Shown: positions 1-8,511, counted from the first letter of the stretch. The stretch: 57,307 bases of DNA from Bacilli bacterium (GCA_900758495.1 CAAERO010000017.1:1-57307); one strand, 5' to 3'. Notes: generated by a model from the letters alone, not told the origin. Program-made: numbers and translations.

Positions 1-1
1 T

Positions 2-472
2 ACAACAAATTCCACAATGAAAAACACCTTAGATACCTGGTATAAGAATAATCTAATAGGTTATGTATCATATCTAGCAGATGAAACATTATGTAGTGAT
101 AGAAAAATTCCAAGTTTAAAATGTGCTCAAGATAATGATAAATTTAAAGTATCAAATGCAAGTGCTAAATTGGACTATCCAATATCACTAATCACAGCAG
201 ATGAAGTAGTAATGTCAGGAGGTGTATGGAATACAGCAAATAGTAATTATTATCTATATAATGGGCAATACTTCTGGACGCTGTCCCCGTCTAACTTCTA
301 TTCTTACAACTCTTATGCGAACGTTTGGTACGTAGGCCCTTCAGGCTTGTTGGATCCTTGGGGTAGTGTCGGGTCTTCCTTCGGGGCCCGTCCAGTTATC
401 AACCTAAAGGCTGATACACAGATAACAAAAGGAGATGGAACTGCTTTAAATCCATATGTAGTTAAATCATAG
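2..472 (+). CDS. C-terminal part of hypervariable surface protein (5'-truncated by window)
   Basis: The reading frame is open from base 2 and enters from outside the window. An internal ATG at 17 is not the true start, because the residues before it (TTNST) match the same region of the complete paralogue at 8755-10623. The visible 156 residues are the last part of a secreted protein with a C-type-lectin/formylglycine-enzyme-like domain: an FWTLSP motif, a variable block, then RPVINL near the C-terminus. Compared with the paralogue it lacks about 20 residues after the CSDR/CNDR segment. Bases 291-390 have 52 G+C and only 14 A per 100, far from the A-rich flanks. I infer a target protein of a diversity-generating retroelement (DGR). 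Ligand and surface attachment are unknown. Confidence 0.85.
   Translation, partial: TTNSTMKNTLDTWYKNNLIGYVSYLADETLCSDRKIPSLKCAQDNDKFKVSNASAKLDYPISLITADEVVMSGGVWNTANSNYYLYNGQYFWTLSPSNFYSYNSYANVWYVGPSGLLDPWGSVGSSFGARPVINLKADTQITKGDGTALNPYVVKS
291..390 (+). other. Candidate variable region (VR) in the partial paralogue
   Basis: This is the counterpart of the block at 10441-10540. It has 52 G+C and 14 A per 100 bases and is followed by the same conserved CGTCCAGTTATCAACCTAAA. Confidence 0.5.
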
Positions 473-530
473 AAAAGATAATTAAATATCATTAATAGTA
501 GTATAGATATTAGCATTATCTTTTCTTTTT
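471..530 (+). terminator. Rho-independent terminator after the partial surface protein gene
   Basis: The arms AAAAGATAAT and ATTATCTTTT enclose a roughly 30-base A+T-rich loop, and the 3' arm runs into CTTTTT. It lies directly after the stop codon and before the hrcA promoter. The long loop makes it a weaker case than the other terminators here. Confidence 0.6.
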
Positions 531-552
531 GATAAAAAATTAGCAAAAAAGG

Positions 553-581
553 TTGACAAGTGCCAATGAAATGAATACAAT
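553..581 (+). promoter_or_regulatory. SigA-type promoter of the hrcA heat-shock operon
   Basis: A perfect -35 TTGACA (553-558), a 17-base spacer and -10 TACAAT (576-581) lie just upstream of the CIRCE element. The operator therefore covers the likely transcription start. Confidence 0.85.
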
Positions 582-585
582 ATTA

Positions 586-612
586 TTAGCACTTGAGAAA
601 AAGAAGTGCTAA
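586..612. promoter_or_regulatory. CIRCE operator (HrcA binding site)
   Basis: TTAGCACTT and AAGTGCTAA form a perfect 9-9-9 inverted repeat with spacer GAGAAAAAG. The published CIRCE consensus is TTAGCACTC-N9-GAGTGCTAA; here the innermost pair is T:A instead of C:G. It sits between the promoter and hrcA, so HrcA would repress its own operon and release it on heat shock. Confidence 0.93.
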
Positions 613-627
613 GGAGGTGCTTATCAT

Positions 628-1620
628 TTGGAAGTATTAACAAATAGACAAGAACAATTACTTAAAATGATTGTAGAAAATTATGTTAAGCAAGCTACTC
701 CTGTTAGTAGTAAACAATTATGTAAAAGATTAAAATGTTCTAGTGCCACCATCAGAAGTGAGATGGCTGATCTTGAGGAAGCAGGACTTTTAGAGAAAAC
801 ACATACTTCAAGTGGTAGAATACCTAGTCAGAAAGGTTATCGCTATTATGTTGATAACTTATTAAAGCCAAAAAAAATGAATGGTGAAGATATGCTTAAT
901 TTGCAGATTATCTTACATAACCAGTCATTAGAATTATCTGACTGTTTATCAAAAAGCTTACAACTTGTTTCAGATATGACAAGTTATACAGCAGTAGTGC
1001 TTGGTAAAGCTTCTCATGATAATTTATTAAAAGAAGTTAATGTTGTTCCTTTAACTAATAATCAGTTAATAATAATAGTAGTAACTGATAAAGGAAAAGT
1101 TGAACATAAAACGGTAACACTTGATCAAGTTAATTTAACTGATGTTAAAAAAACCGTTGACTTAATTAATAAACTAATAGTTGGTACACCGATAGATGAA
1201 ATAAGTACTAAGCTAGAATTCGAAGTTAAACCAATTATTGGTAACTATGTAGAACAACATGAGAAACTGTATGATGTTATTTATCATGTATTTGATGATT
1301 TAACTCATCCAGATATAAACGTTGTTGGAAAAACAAAATTTTTAGAACAGCCAGAATTTGAAAGTATTGATAAAGTGAAAGGATTATTTGCTAAACTAGA
1401 TAATCAAGACTTAATTAAAGAAATCAAGCAAGATAATTCAAATAATATAGAAGTATATATTGGTGATGAAAATAATATTGATTCTGATGTAACTGTTATA
1501 AAAACTGGTTTTAAGACTAATTCAGAGGAAGGAACAATTGCTATAATTGGTCCTAAAAGAATGGAATATGAACGAGTTATGAGTTTATTAGAATTCATTA
1601 AAGAAAATATTGAAAGGTGA
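628..1620 (+). CDS. hrcA: Heat-inducible transcription repressor HrcA
   Basis: This is the dimeric repressor of class I heat-shock genes, which binds CIRCE and is kept active by GroEL in known systems. The 330 residues match the usual length. An N-terminal winged helix (residues about 5-75, with the conserved SSATIRSEMADLEE and SSGRIPS segments) is followed by the HrcA dimerisation/GAF-like region. The start is TTG at 628, chosen because AAGGAGGTG (611-619) lies 8 bases upstream and the N-terminus aligns with the family. It is the first gene of hrcA-grpE-dnaK-pepF-dnaJ, with its own CIRCE site in the leader, so it is autoregulated. The 3' end abuts grpE. Confidence 0.96.
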   Translation: MEVLTNRQEQLLKMIVENYVKQATPVSSKQLCKRLKCSSATIRSEMADLEEAGLLEKTHTSSGRIPSQKGYRYYVDNLLKPKKMNGEDMLNLQIILHNQSLELSDCLSKSLQLVSDMTSYTAVVLGKASHDNLLKEVNVVPLTNNQLIIIVVTDKGKVEHKTVTLDQVNLTDVKKTVDLINKLIVGTPIDEISTKLEFEVKPIIGNYVEQHEKLYDVIYHVFDDLTHPDINVVGKTKFLEQPEFESIDKVKGLFAKLDNQDLIKEIKQDNSNNIEVYIGDENNIDSDVTVIKTGFKTNSEEGTIAIIGPKRMEYERVMSLLEFIKENIER

Positions 1621-1625
1621 TGAAA

Positions 1626-2225
1626 ATGAAAGAAGATAAGAAACATAAACATTGTGCTAAAAAACAAGAATGTAAAGAAGAAAAGTGTAATTGTGATGAG
1701 TCTTGTAAGTGTCAACATGAAAAGCTAAATGAACAGGAAAATAAAGAAATAGAAAATTTAAAAAATCAATTATCTGAAATTTTAAATGAAAAGCAAGCTC
1801 TTCTTGAAAAATTACAATATAGTAAAGCAGAACTTATTAACTATCGTAAAAGAAAGGAAGAAGAAACTGATAATAAATTAAAATATGCTAATCAAGATTT
1901 AATATTAGAAATATTACCAGTTTTAGATAATTTTGAACGAGCTATTAAGTTAGATGATAACGTTTTAACTGATGAATTATCAAAATTCTTAGCTGGTTTC
2001 AAGATGATGTATGCTTCACTTTGTGAAGTGTTAAAGAAATTTGGTGTTGAAGAAATTGACTGTGAGGGTAAAGAATTTGATGCCAATACTATGCAAGCAC
2101 TAATGACTGATAATGACCCTAACTTTGAAGATGATGTTGTCCTTGAAGTATTACTAAAAGGATATAAATTAAAAGATAGAGTTATTAGAGCTGCTAGTGT
2201 TAAAGTAAATAAAATAGAAGATTAA
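1626..2225 (+). CDS. grpE: Nucleotide exchange factor GrpE with a Cys-rich N-terminus
   Basis: GrpE is the ADP/ATP exchange factor for DnaK. Of the 199 residues, positions about 35-95 form the long coiled coil (KNQLSEIL, LLEKLQYSKAELINYRKRKEEE) and the rest is the beta-wing domain (VLDNFERAI, GFKMMY, LKGYKLKDRVIRAASVKV). I chose ATG 1626 because AAAGGTG ends 6 bases upstream; ATG 1620 would overlap the hrcA stop. Oddity: the first 35 residues, normally an acidic disordered tail, hold six cysteines and several histidines (HKHC, QECKEEKCNCDESCKCQH). That resembles a small metal-binding segment. The function of this extension is unknown. Confidence 0.95.
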   Translation: MKEDKKHKHCAKKQECKEEKCNCDESCKCQHEKLNEQENKEIENLKNQLSEILNEKQALLEKLQYSKAELINYRKRKEEETDNKLKYANQDLILEILPVLDNFERAIKLDDNVLTDELSKFLAGFKMMYASLCEVLKKFGVEEIDCEGKEFDANTMQALMTDNDPNFEDDVVLEVLLKGYKLKDRVIRAASVKVNKIED

Positions 2226-2244
2226 GAAAAGGAGATAGATAATT

Positions 2245-4065
2245 ATGAGTAAAATAATAGGTATTGACTTAGGTACAACAAATAGTTGTGTCGCAGTATT
2301 AGAAGCAGGGGAACCAAAGGTAATCCCTAATCCAGAAGGTAATAGAACAACTCCTTCTGTAGTAGCATTTAAAAATGGAGAAAGAATAGTAGGTGATGCT
2401 GCTAAGCGTCAAGCTATTACTAATCCTAACACTGTATCATCAATCAAGAGATTAATGGGTACTAGTGAGAAAGTAGAAATTGAAGGAAAGAAATATACAC
2501 CAGAAGAAGTATCAGCTATGATTTTATCTTATATGAAAGATTATGCTGAAAGTTATTTAGGTGAAAAAGTAGATAAAGCAGTTATTACTGTTCCAGCATA
2601 CTTTAATGATGCTCAAAGACAAGCTACTAAGAATGCTGGTAAAATAGCAGGACTTAACGTTGAAAGAATTATCAATGAACCAACAGCAGCTGCACTTGCT
2701 TATGGACTTGATAAACAAGAAAAGAATCAAACTATCTTAGTATATGACTTAGGTGGTGGAACATTCGATGTATCAATTCTTGAATTAGGAGACGGTGTAT
2801 TTGAAGTTAAATCAACAGCTGGTAATAACCACTTAGGTGGAGATGATTTTGATAACAAAATTATGGATTACTTAGTTGAAACATTTAAGAAAGAAAATGG
2901 TGTAGATTTATCTAAAGATAAAATGGCTATGCAAAGACTTAAAGAGTTAAGTGAAAAAGCTAAGAAGGATTTATCTTCAATGACAACTACTCAAGTATCA
3001 GCACCATTTATTTCTCAAAGTTCTGATGGACCACTTCACTTAGAAATGACTTTAACAAGAGCTAAGTTTGAAGAGCTAATTCATGACCTTGTTATGTCAA
3101 CCCTTGAATCAGTAAGAAAAGCTTTAAAAGATGCTGATATTAAAGCTAAAGACTTAGATAAAGTAATCTTTGTTGGTGGATCTACTCGTGTACCTCTAGT
3201 ATATGAAACAGTTAAGAAAGAACTTGCTATGGAACCATCTCGTGAAGTTAACCCAGATGAAGTAGTAGCAATGGGTGCATCTATTCAAGGTGGTGTATTA
3301 ACAGGTGATGTTAATGATATCGTTTTACTTGATGTAACACCATTATCACTTGGTATTGAAACATTAGGTGGAGTTATGACTGTATTAATTCCAAGAAATA
3401 CAACTATTCCAACTTCTAAATCAGAAGTATTCTCAACTGCTGCTGATAATCAACCAGCTGTAGATGTACATGTACTACAAGGTGAAAGATCAATGGCTAG
3501 TGATAACAAAACACTAGGAAGATTCCAATTATCTGATATTCCACCAGCACCTAGAGGAGTTCCACAAATTCAAGTAACATTTGATATTGATGCTAATGGT
3601 ATCGTTAATGTAACTGCTAAAGATTTAGGAACTAATAAAGAACAAAAAATTACTATTACCTCTAATACAACATTATCTGATGAAGAAATCGATAGAATGA
3701 TGAAAGAAGCAGAAGCTAATAAAGAAGCAGATAAGAAGAAAAAAGAAGAAGCAGATTTAAGAAATGATGCTGAACAAATGATTTTCCAATCTGAAAAAGC
3801 TTTAAAAGACTTAGGTGATAAAGTTGATGCTAAAGAAAAAGAAGAAGTAGAAAGTATCGTTAAAGAACTAAAAGAAGCTCTTGATAAGAATGATATGGAT
3901 AAAGTTAAAACTATTAAAGAAAATCTTCAAGAAAAAGCTATGAATTTATCAGCTAAAGTATATGAACAAGCTGCTAAAGAACAACAAGAAAATAGTAATA
4001 ATGAAACATCAAATGATGATTCTAAAAAAGATGATGTTCAAGATGCTGAATATGAAGAAAAATAA
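2245..4065 (+). CDS. dnaK: Chaperone protein DnaK (Hsp70)
   Basis: DnaK is the ATP-dependent Hsp70 chaperone, acting with DnaJ and GrpE in the cytoplasm. It has 606 residues, normal for Gram-positive DnaK. The nucleotide-binding domain shows GIDLGTTNSC (about 5-14), the phosphate-2 loop DLGGGTFDVS and the adenosine motif FVGGSTRVP. The substrate-binding domain starts after the linker VLLDVTPLSLGIETLGG, and the acidic C-terminal tail ends in EEK. The ribosome site AAAAGGAGAT lies ahead of ATG 2245, 19 bases after grpE. It is co-transcribed under CIRCE control. Codon use is regular and A/T-ending, as expected for a highly expressed gene of this genome. Confidence 0.98.
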   Translation: MSKIIGIDLGTTNSCVAVLEAGEPKVIPNPEGNRTTPSVVAFKNGERIVGDAAKRQAITNPNTVSSIKRLMGTSEKVEIEGKKYTPEEVSAMILSYMKDYAESYLGEKVDKAVITVPAYFNDAQRQATKNAGKIAGLNVERIINEPTAAALAYGLDKQEKNQTILVYDLGGGTFDVSILELGDGVFEVKSTAGNNHLGGDDFDNKIMDYLVETFKKENGVDLSKDKMAMQRLKELSEKAKKDLSSMTTTQVSAPFISQSSDGPLHLEMTLTRAKFEELIHDLVMSTLESVRKALKDADIKAKDLDKVIFVGGSTRVPLVYETVKKELAMEPSREVNPDEVVAMGASIQGGVLTGDVNDIVLLDVTPLSLGIETLGGVMTVLIPRNTTIPTSKSEVFSTAADNQPAVDVHVLQGERSMASDNKTLGRFQLSDIPPAPRGVPQIQVTFDIDANGIVNVTAKDLGTNKEQKITITSNTTLSDEEIDRMMKEAEANKEADKKKKEEADLRNDAEQMIFQSEKALKDLGDKVDAKEKEEVESIVKELKEALDKNDMDKVKTIKENLQEKAMNLSAKVYEQAAKEQQENSNNETSNDDSKKDDVQDAEYEEK

Positions 4066-4071
4066 TAATAT

Positions 4072-4097
4072 AAAAGTTCTAGGTGACTAGAACTTTT
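4072..4097 (+). terminator. Hairpin after dnaK (processing or partial-termination site)
   Basis: AAAAGTTCTAG-gtga-CTAGAACTTTT is a perfect 11-bp stem with a 4-base loop. The following bases (agcctaataatta) are not T-rich, so I read it as an mRNA-stabilising, processing or leaky stop element that could raise dnaK over the downstream genes, not as a full terminator. Confidence 0.6.
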
Positions 4098-4132
4098 AGC
4101 CTAATAATTAAGTAGCAATAGAAAGAGGAAAT

Positions 4133-5923
4133 ATGAAACAATATAAAAATAGGAATGAAGTAGAGGAAAAATATAAGTGGGATTTAACGGAATACTATAA
4201 AAGTGATGATGAGTTTTTTGAAACTTATGCTAAACTAAATAAAGAGTTAGATATATTAAAAAATTATGTAGAATGTACTACTGATGCTAATAAACTATAT
4301 GACTATTTACAAAAAGAAATAGAGTTTGAGACTGAAATAGAAAGAATGTATATTTATGCTACTGTTAGAAATGATGAAGTATTAGGCCAAGAAGTACCTT
4401 TAGATATGCTTAATAAAGCTAGCTTATTAATAACTAAATTAAATAATTTAACAGCTTTTTTCAATCCGGAGTTATTAAAAATAACAAATACTTCTTATGG
4501 ACAATTATTTACTACTAATAATAAATTAAATGATTATAAGTCATATCTAGATAATATTTATCGTTATAAAGAACATGTTTTAAATGAAGAAGAAGAGAAA
4601 TTAGTAACTTCTTTAGTAGCTGCTACTGATGACTTTAGTAATATTTCTTCTAACTTACTTAATGGTGAACATAATTATGGTAAAATAACAATTAATGAAC
4701 ATGAGAAAGTTGAGTTAACAACAACTAATTCTCGTTTCTTTAAAACTTCTAAAGATAGAAATGTTAGAAAACAAGCTGATACAAAACTATTAAAGAAAGC
4801 AAGTGAATATGCCTCAACTTCTGCTAGTCTTTTGAATGGTCATGTTAAACTAAAAGATACATTAGCAGGTATTTATCACTTTAGTGATTCTTTAGAAGCA
4901 AAATTATTTTCTGATGAGTTAAATGTTAAAGTATATGATACTTTATCAAAAGTGGTTAGAGAAAATGTTGGATCATTACAAAGATATTATAAAGTAAGGA
5001 AGAAGATACTTGGTTTAGACGAATTATATACTTATGATTTAGGAGCAAAACTTTCTAATTCTACTAAAGAATATTCAATAGAAGAAGCACAACAAATGAT
5101 AAGAGAAGCTTTAAAACCATTAGGAGAAGATTATTTAGCTAAGTATGATAAGATAATTAAGAACAGATATATTGATTACTGTCAATATAAAGGCAAATGT
5201 AGTGGTGGTTATTCTATTAGTGGACATACTAATAATTCAAGAATACTTATGAGTTATAATTATGATTTTGAATCTATTTCAACTATTGCTCATGAAGCTG
5301 GTCATAATATTAATCATCAGTATTTAATTGAAAATAATTTTCTACCTTACCGTGAGAATGCCCCTGTTAATGCAGAAGTTACCTCTTTAATAAATGAATG
5401 TTTACTAGCTAGTTATATGATTAAAAACGGTAAGATCAAAGAAGAAAAACTACTTGGTTTAGAAAATATTATTGGTGTTATTGAATCTAATTTATTTGGT
5501 GCTGTTCGTGAAGGTGACATGGAACGTTTGATGTATGAACATGTCCATAATGGTAATTGTTTAACAAAAGAATTTATGTTTAAGATAAGTAAAGATTCTC
5601 TAAAATACTATTATGGTAAAGAAGTTAAACTAACTAAATATACTCCTTATAAATGGATATATCGCAGTCATTTCTATATGAACTTCTACTTATATAGCTA
5701 TGCTATTTGTATAGCTGTGGCATCAAGTCTTGCTAAAGACATATTAAATGGTAATAAAGAAACACTTGATAAATATTTAAAATATATTAAAACTGGTTCA
5801 AATGTTACTCCTCTTGATACTTTTAAAATATTAGGTGTAGATTTAGAAAAAGAAGATGTTTATCTAGATGCTATTAAATATTTTGATAGTTTAGTAGATG
5901 AACTTGAAGAATTAACAAAATAG
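4133..5923 (+). CDS. pepF: Oligoendopeptidase F (M3 family zinc metallopeptidase)
   Basis: This is a cytoplasmic M3B oligopeptidase that cleaves short peptides. The 596 residues match the family. The zinc-binding motif HEAGH is at residues 387-391, with a downstream glutamate in EVTSLINE as third ligand. The N-terminal helical region (YKWDLTEYYKSDDEFFE) is typical of PepF. Its position is unusual: it sits between dnaK and dnaJ, 67 bases after dnaK (with a hairpin between) and only 11 bases before dnaJ. It is therefore probably transcribed with the heat-shock operon, and may recycle peptides released by stress proteases (inference). Confidence 0.93.
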   Translation: MKQYKNRNEVEEKYKWDLTEYYKSDDEFFETYAKLNKELDILKNYVECTTDANKLYDYLQKEIEFETEIERMYIYATVRNDEVLGQEVPLDMLNKASLLITKLNNLTAFFNPELLKITNTSYGQLFTTNNKLNDYKSYLDNIYRYKEHVLNEEEEKLVTSLVAATDDFSNISSNLLNGEHNYGKITINEHEKVELTTTNSRFFKTSKDRNVRKQADTKLLKKASEYASTSASLLNGHVKLKDTLAGIYHFSDSLEAKLFSDELNVKVYDTLSKVVRENVGSLQRYYKVRKKILGLDELYTYDLGAKLSNSTKEYSIEEAQQMIREALKPLGEDYLAKYDKIIKNRYIDYCQYKGKCSGGYSISGHTNNSRILMSYNYDFESISTIAHEAGHNINHQYLIENNFLPYRENAPVNAEVTSLINECLLASYMIKNGKIKEEKLLGLENIIGVIESNLFGAVREGDMERLMYEHVHNGNCLTKEFMFKISKDSLKYYYGKEVKLTKYTPYKWIYRSHFYMNFYLYSYAICIAVASSLAKDILNGNKETLDKYLKYIKTGSNVTPLDTFKILGVDLEKEDVYLDAIKYFDSLVDELEELTK

Positions 5924-5934
5924 GAGGTACAAGT

Positions 5935-7077
5935 ATGGCAACTAAAAGGGATTATTATGAAGTATTAGGTGTTAGTAAAAGTGCTAGTCAAGATGAGATT
6001 AAAAGTGCTTTTAGACGCCTTGCAAAGAAATATCATCCTGATATTAGTAAAGAAGAAAATGCTGAAGAAAAATTTAAAGAAGTACAAGAAGCATATTCAG
6101 TGCTATCAGATGAAACTAAAAGAAAACAATATGATCAATTTGGTCATGCAGCATTCCAAGGTGGAGCAGCTGGTGGAAATCCTTATGGTGGTTTCTCATC
6201 AGGTGGATTTGGTTTTGATGCCAGTGACCTAGGAGATATTTTTGAAGACTTATTTGGTGGAGGTTTTGGTGGATTCTCTAGTGGAAGTAGCAGAACAAGT
6301 AGTAGAAAACAACGTGGTAGTGATATGCTACTTAGAATGAATCTTACTTTTGAAGAAGCAGTATTCGGTTGTGAAAAAGATATAGATGTAGATGTAATTG
6401 ATGAGTGTGATAATTGTCATGGTAAAGGTGGCTTTGATGAGAAAACTTGTTCAAAATGTCATGGTAGTGGAACAGTTACGGTAGAACAAAGAACAATTTT
6501 AGGTTCATTTGTTACTAAATCAACTTGTCCTGATTGTAAAGGAAAAGGTAAGACTTTTGCAAAAACTTGTTCAGACTGTCGTGGAACAGGTACTGTCAAG
6601 GTAAGAAAAACTATTACTGTACACGTTCCTGCTGGAATTGATAATGGTGAAAGATTAAGATTAGCAGGTAAAGGACATGCTTCTCCTAATGGTGGAGAGT
6701 CAGGTGACTTGTATTTAGAGTTTACTATCAAAGAACATGACTACTTTAAAAGAGATGGTAATGATATCTACTTAGAAGTACCAATTACTATTATAGAAGC
6801 AACACTAGGTTGTAAAAAAGAAATACCAACTATCTATGGAAATATTACGGTAGCAGTACCAGCTGGTACTGATAGTGGTACTAAACAAAGAGTAAGAGGA
6901 AAAGGTATCAAAGATGATAGAAGAAGAACTGGAGATATGTATATAATCTATAGTGTTCAAACTCCAAAGAAACTATCAAGAGAACAAAAGAAATTATTTG
7001 AACAACTTGCAGATACTGATTTTAAAGATATAGATATTGATAGATTTGATAAATTTACAAGAAAGAATGAATCATAA
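5935..7077 (+). CDS. dnaJ: Chaperone protein DnaJ (type I Hsp40)
   Basis: DnaJ stimulates DnaK ATPase and delivers substrates. The 380 residues show all type I domains. The J domain (about 5-70) carries the HPD motif in KKYHPDIS. A Gly/Phe-rich linker follows. Four CxxCxGxG zinc motifs come next (CDNCHGKG, CSKCHGSG, CPDCKGKG, CSDCRGTG), then the C-terminal peptide-binding domains. The ribosome site AGGAGG is 8 bases ahead of ATG 5935. It is the last gene of the heat-shock operon, and the stop codon is embedded in the operon terminator. Confidence 0.98.
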   Translation: MATKRDYYEVLGVSKSASQDEIKSAFRRLAKKYHPDISKEENAEEKFKEVQEAYSVLSDETKRKQYDQFGHAAFQGGAAGGNPYGGFSSGGFGFDASDLGDIFEDLFGGGFGGFSSGSSRTSSRKQRGSDMLLRMNLTFEEAVFGCEKDIDVDVIDECDNCHGKGGFDEKTCSKCHGSGTVTVEQRTILGSFVTKSTCPDCKGKGKTFAKTCSDCRGTGTVKVRKTITVHVPAGIDNGERLRLAGKGHASPNGGESGDLYLEFTIKEHDYFKRDGNDIYLEVPITIIEATLGCKKEIPTIYGNITVAVPAGTDSGTKQRVRGKGIKDDRRRTGDMYIIYSVQTPKKLSREQKKLFEQLADTDFKDIDIDRFDKFTRKNES

Positions 7078-7095
7078 AGATTTGTTCTTTTTTTT
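7062..7095 (+). terminator. Terminator of the heat-shock operon
   Basis: Arms AAAGAATGAATC and GATTTGTTCTTT (with two G:T pairs) enclose ATAAA and are followed by five or more T. The 5' arm lies inside the last codons of dnaJ. Confidence 0.8.
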
Positions 7096-7143
7096 CGACA
7101 TTTTTTGTGCTTTTCGCGTGATAACTTATTATCAGGTGATAAA

Positions 7144-7671
7144 ATGCAGAAAGAAAAATTATGGGCACTTACTTTAATTTTACTTATAATAATGTTTTCA
7201 TCTCTTAATAAAGAAAACCCTAAAGTCGAAGAATTAGAAGTGGCTAATACTAGGCTAACCTTTCAAATAGATAATTTAACTTCTAAAATAGATGTGTATC
7301 AGGATAAAGAGATTTCTAGTGATTATTTAGTACTGGATAATTCCTTACCAAAAGAAAGAATTTTATCGATTGATGGAAAAGATTCTAAGAACTTACCTTA
7401 TACTTTAGTTAAAAATTATGAATCAACAGATTATCTGAAAAAATATCCAAACTTCATTTATGATAGTGAACTTTATCAGATATTTACAGTAATAATAAAC
7501 AAGGAAGATAAAATTACTACTAAAGGTAATTATTTAGAATACTTAAATGAATTAAGAGACTTATCTAATTATTACATATTTTATGAACCTAAATTAGAAG
7601 ATGAAATTGTTTTACTCAGAGTTATTAGTAATAACAATTCTATTATTTTAGGAGCTGTAAAGCTGGAGTAA
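7144..7671 (+). CDS. Membrane-anchored hypothetical protein
   Basis: I do not recognise this protein. It has 175 residues: an N-terminal single membrane segment (LWALTLILLIIMF, about residues 5-17) with a positive residue before it, a short coiled-coil-like stretch (VEELEVANTRLTFQIDNLTSKI) and a soluble, presumably extracytoplasmic domain. ATG 7144 is preferred over an upstream in-frame start because AGGTG lies 5 bases before it. It ends 31 bases before the sigma factor gene and is probably co-transcribed with it. A relation to sporulation is guilt by association only. Confidence 0.65.
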   Translation: MQKEKLWALTLILLIIMFSSLNKENPKVEELEVANTRLTFQIDNLTSKIDVYQDKEISSDYLVLDNSLPKERILSIDGKDSKNLPYTLVKNYESTDYLKKYPNFIYDSELYQIFTVIINKEDKITTKGNYLEYLNELRDLSNYYIFYEPKLEDEIVLLRVISNNNSIILGAVKLE

Positions 7672-7702
7672 CTTAATAGTTTTTTGAAGAAAGGGAGAAA
7701 AT

Positions 7703-8500
7703 ATGGATAAAGAAGAATGGTTTATAGAAAGTAGTAGTTTACCTAATTCATTGTCAAAAAAGGAATTTGAATATCTATTAAACAAAACAAGAGAAGGAGA
7801 TAGAGGAGCTTTAGAAAAATTAGTGCTACATAACATTCGTTTAGTATTATTTGAGGTAGCAAAGAAGTATAAGAATACTGATTATGATAAAAAAGAATTA
7901 GTAGCAGTGGGTAATATTGGTTTGTTAAAGGCACTTAATACTTATGATTTAAGTAGAGAAATAGCTTTTCCAACTTATGCCATTAAGTGTATTGATAATG
8001 AAATGCTAATATACTTAAAAAAGACTAAAAAGCATCAAATGGTAGATAGTATAGATAAAATAGTTTCTTATGATAAAAATGGTAATGAGATGAAGTTAGA
8101 AGATAAATTAAATTCTGATATTGATATAGCAGGAGATTATGAAAAAAAAGAAACATATCGCCTTATAAGAGAAATAGTAAATAACTTACCAGATAGGGAT
8201 AGAGAAATAATAATAATGTACTTTGGTTTTGACGGTGATAATATTTGTACTCAAAATGACATAGCAGAGAAATTTAACATTTCTCAGTCTTATGCTTCGA
8301 GAGTCATTAATAAAATTTTAGTTAATATAAAAAGTGAATTAGAAATGCAGAATATTATAGAAAATAGAAAGAAAAGAACAAGAAATAAGAGGACAAGTCC
8401 TTGTTTAAAAGAAAATATTTCTCATACTATTAGTGCTAATGAAGAACGAGCAAAAGAAAGTAAGAAACAAGTTAAAGTATTAAAATTAAAGAAAATTTAA
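7703..8500 (+). CDS. Sporulation-type RNA polymerase sigma factor (SigE/SigK-like)
   Basis: This sigma-70 family protein of 265 residues resembles SigE/SigK of endospore formers. LSKKEFEYLLNKTREGD leads into region 2 (NIRLVLFEVAKKY, LVAVGNIGLLKALNTYD, FPTYAIKCIDNEMLIYLKK). Region 4 follows (LPDRDREIIIMYFGF with the helix-turn-helix NDIAEKFNISQSYASRVINKI). A basic tail of about 40 residues (KKRTRNKRT...KESKKQVKVLKLKK) extends past region 4 and is not typical. No pro-sequence like that of SigE or SigK is obvious. The start follows AAAGGGAG. It would direct core polymerase to a developmental regulon; which one cannot be told here. Confidence 0.85.
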   Translation: MDKEEWFIESSSLPNSLSKKEFEYLLNKTREGDRGALEKLVLHNIRLVLFEVAKKYKNTDYDKKELVAVGNIGLLKALNTYDLSREIAFPTYAIKCIDNEMLIYLKKTKKHQMVDSIDKIVSYDKNGNEMKLEDKLNSDIDIAGDYEKKETYRLIREIVNNLPDRDREIIIMYFGFDGDNICTQNDIAEKFNISQSYASRVINKILVNIKSELEMQNIIENRKKRTRNKRTSPCLKENISHTISANEERAKESKKQVKVLKLKKI

Positions 8501-8511
8501 ATGATTGTAAA

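Noticed and set aside
313..546. Antisense ORF over the first variable region
   Set aside because: It is the shadow of the high-GC block on the opposite strand, with no ribosome site or family resemblance.
4072..4097. The dnaK-pepF hairpin as a full operon terminator
   Set aside because: The stem is strong but no T run follows, and pepF has no clear promoter of its own. It is kept as a processing or leaky site.
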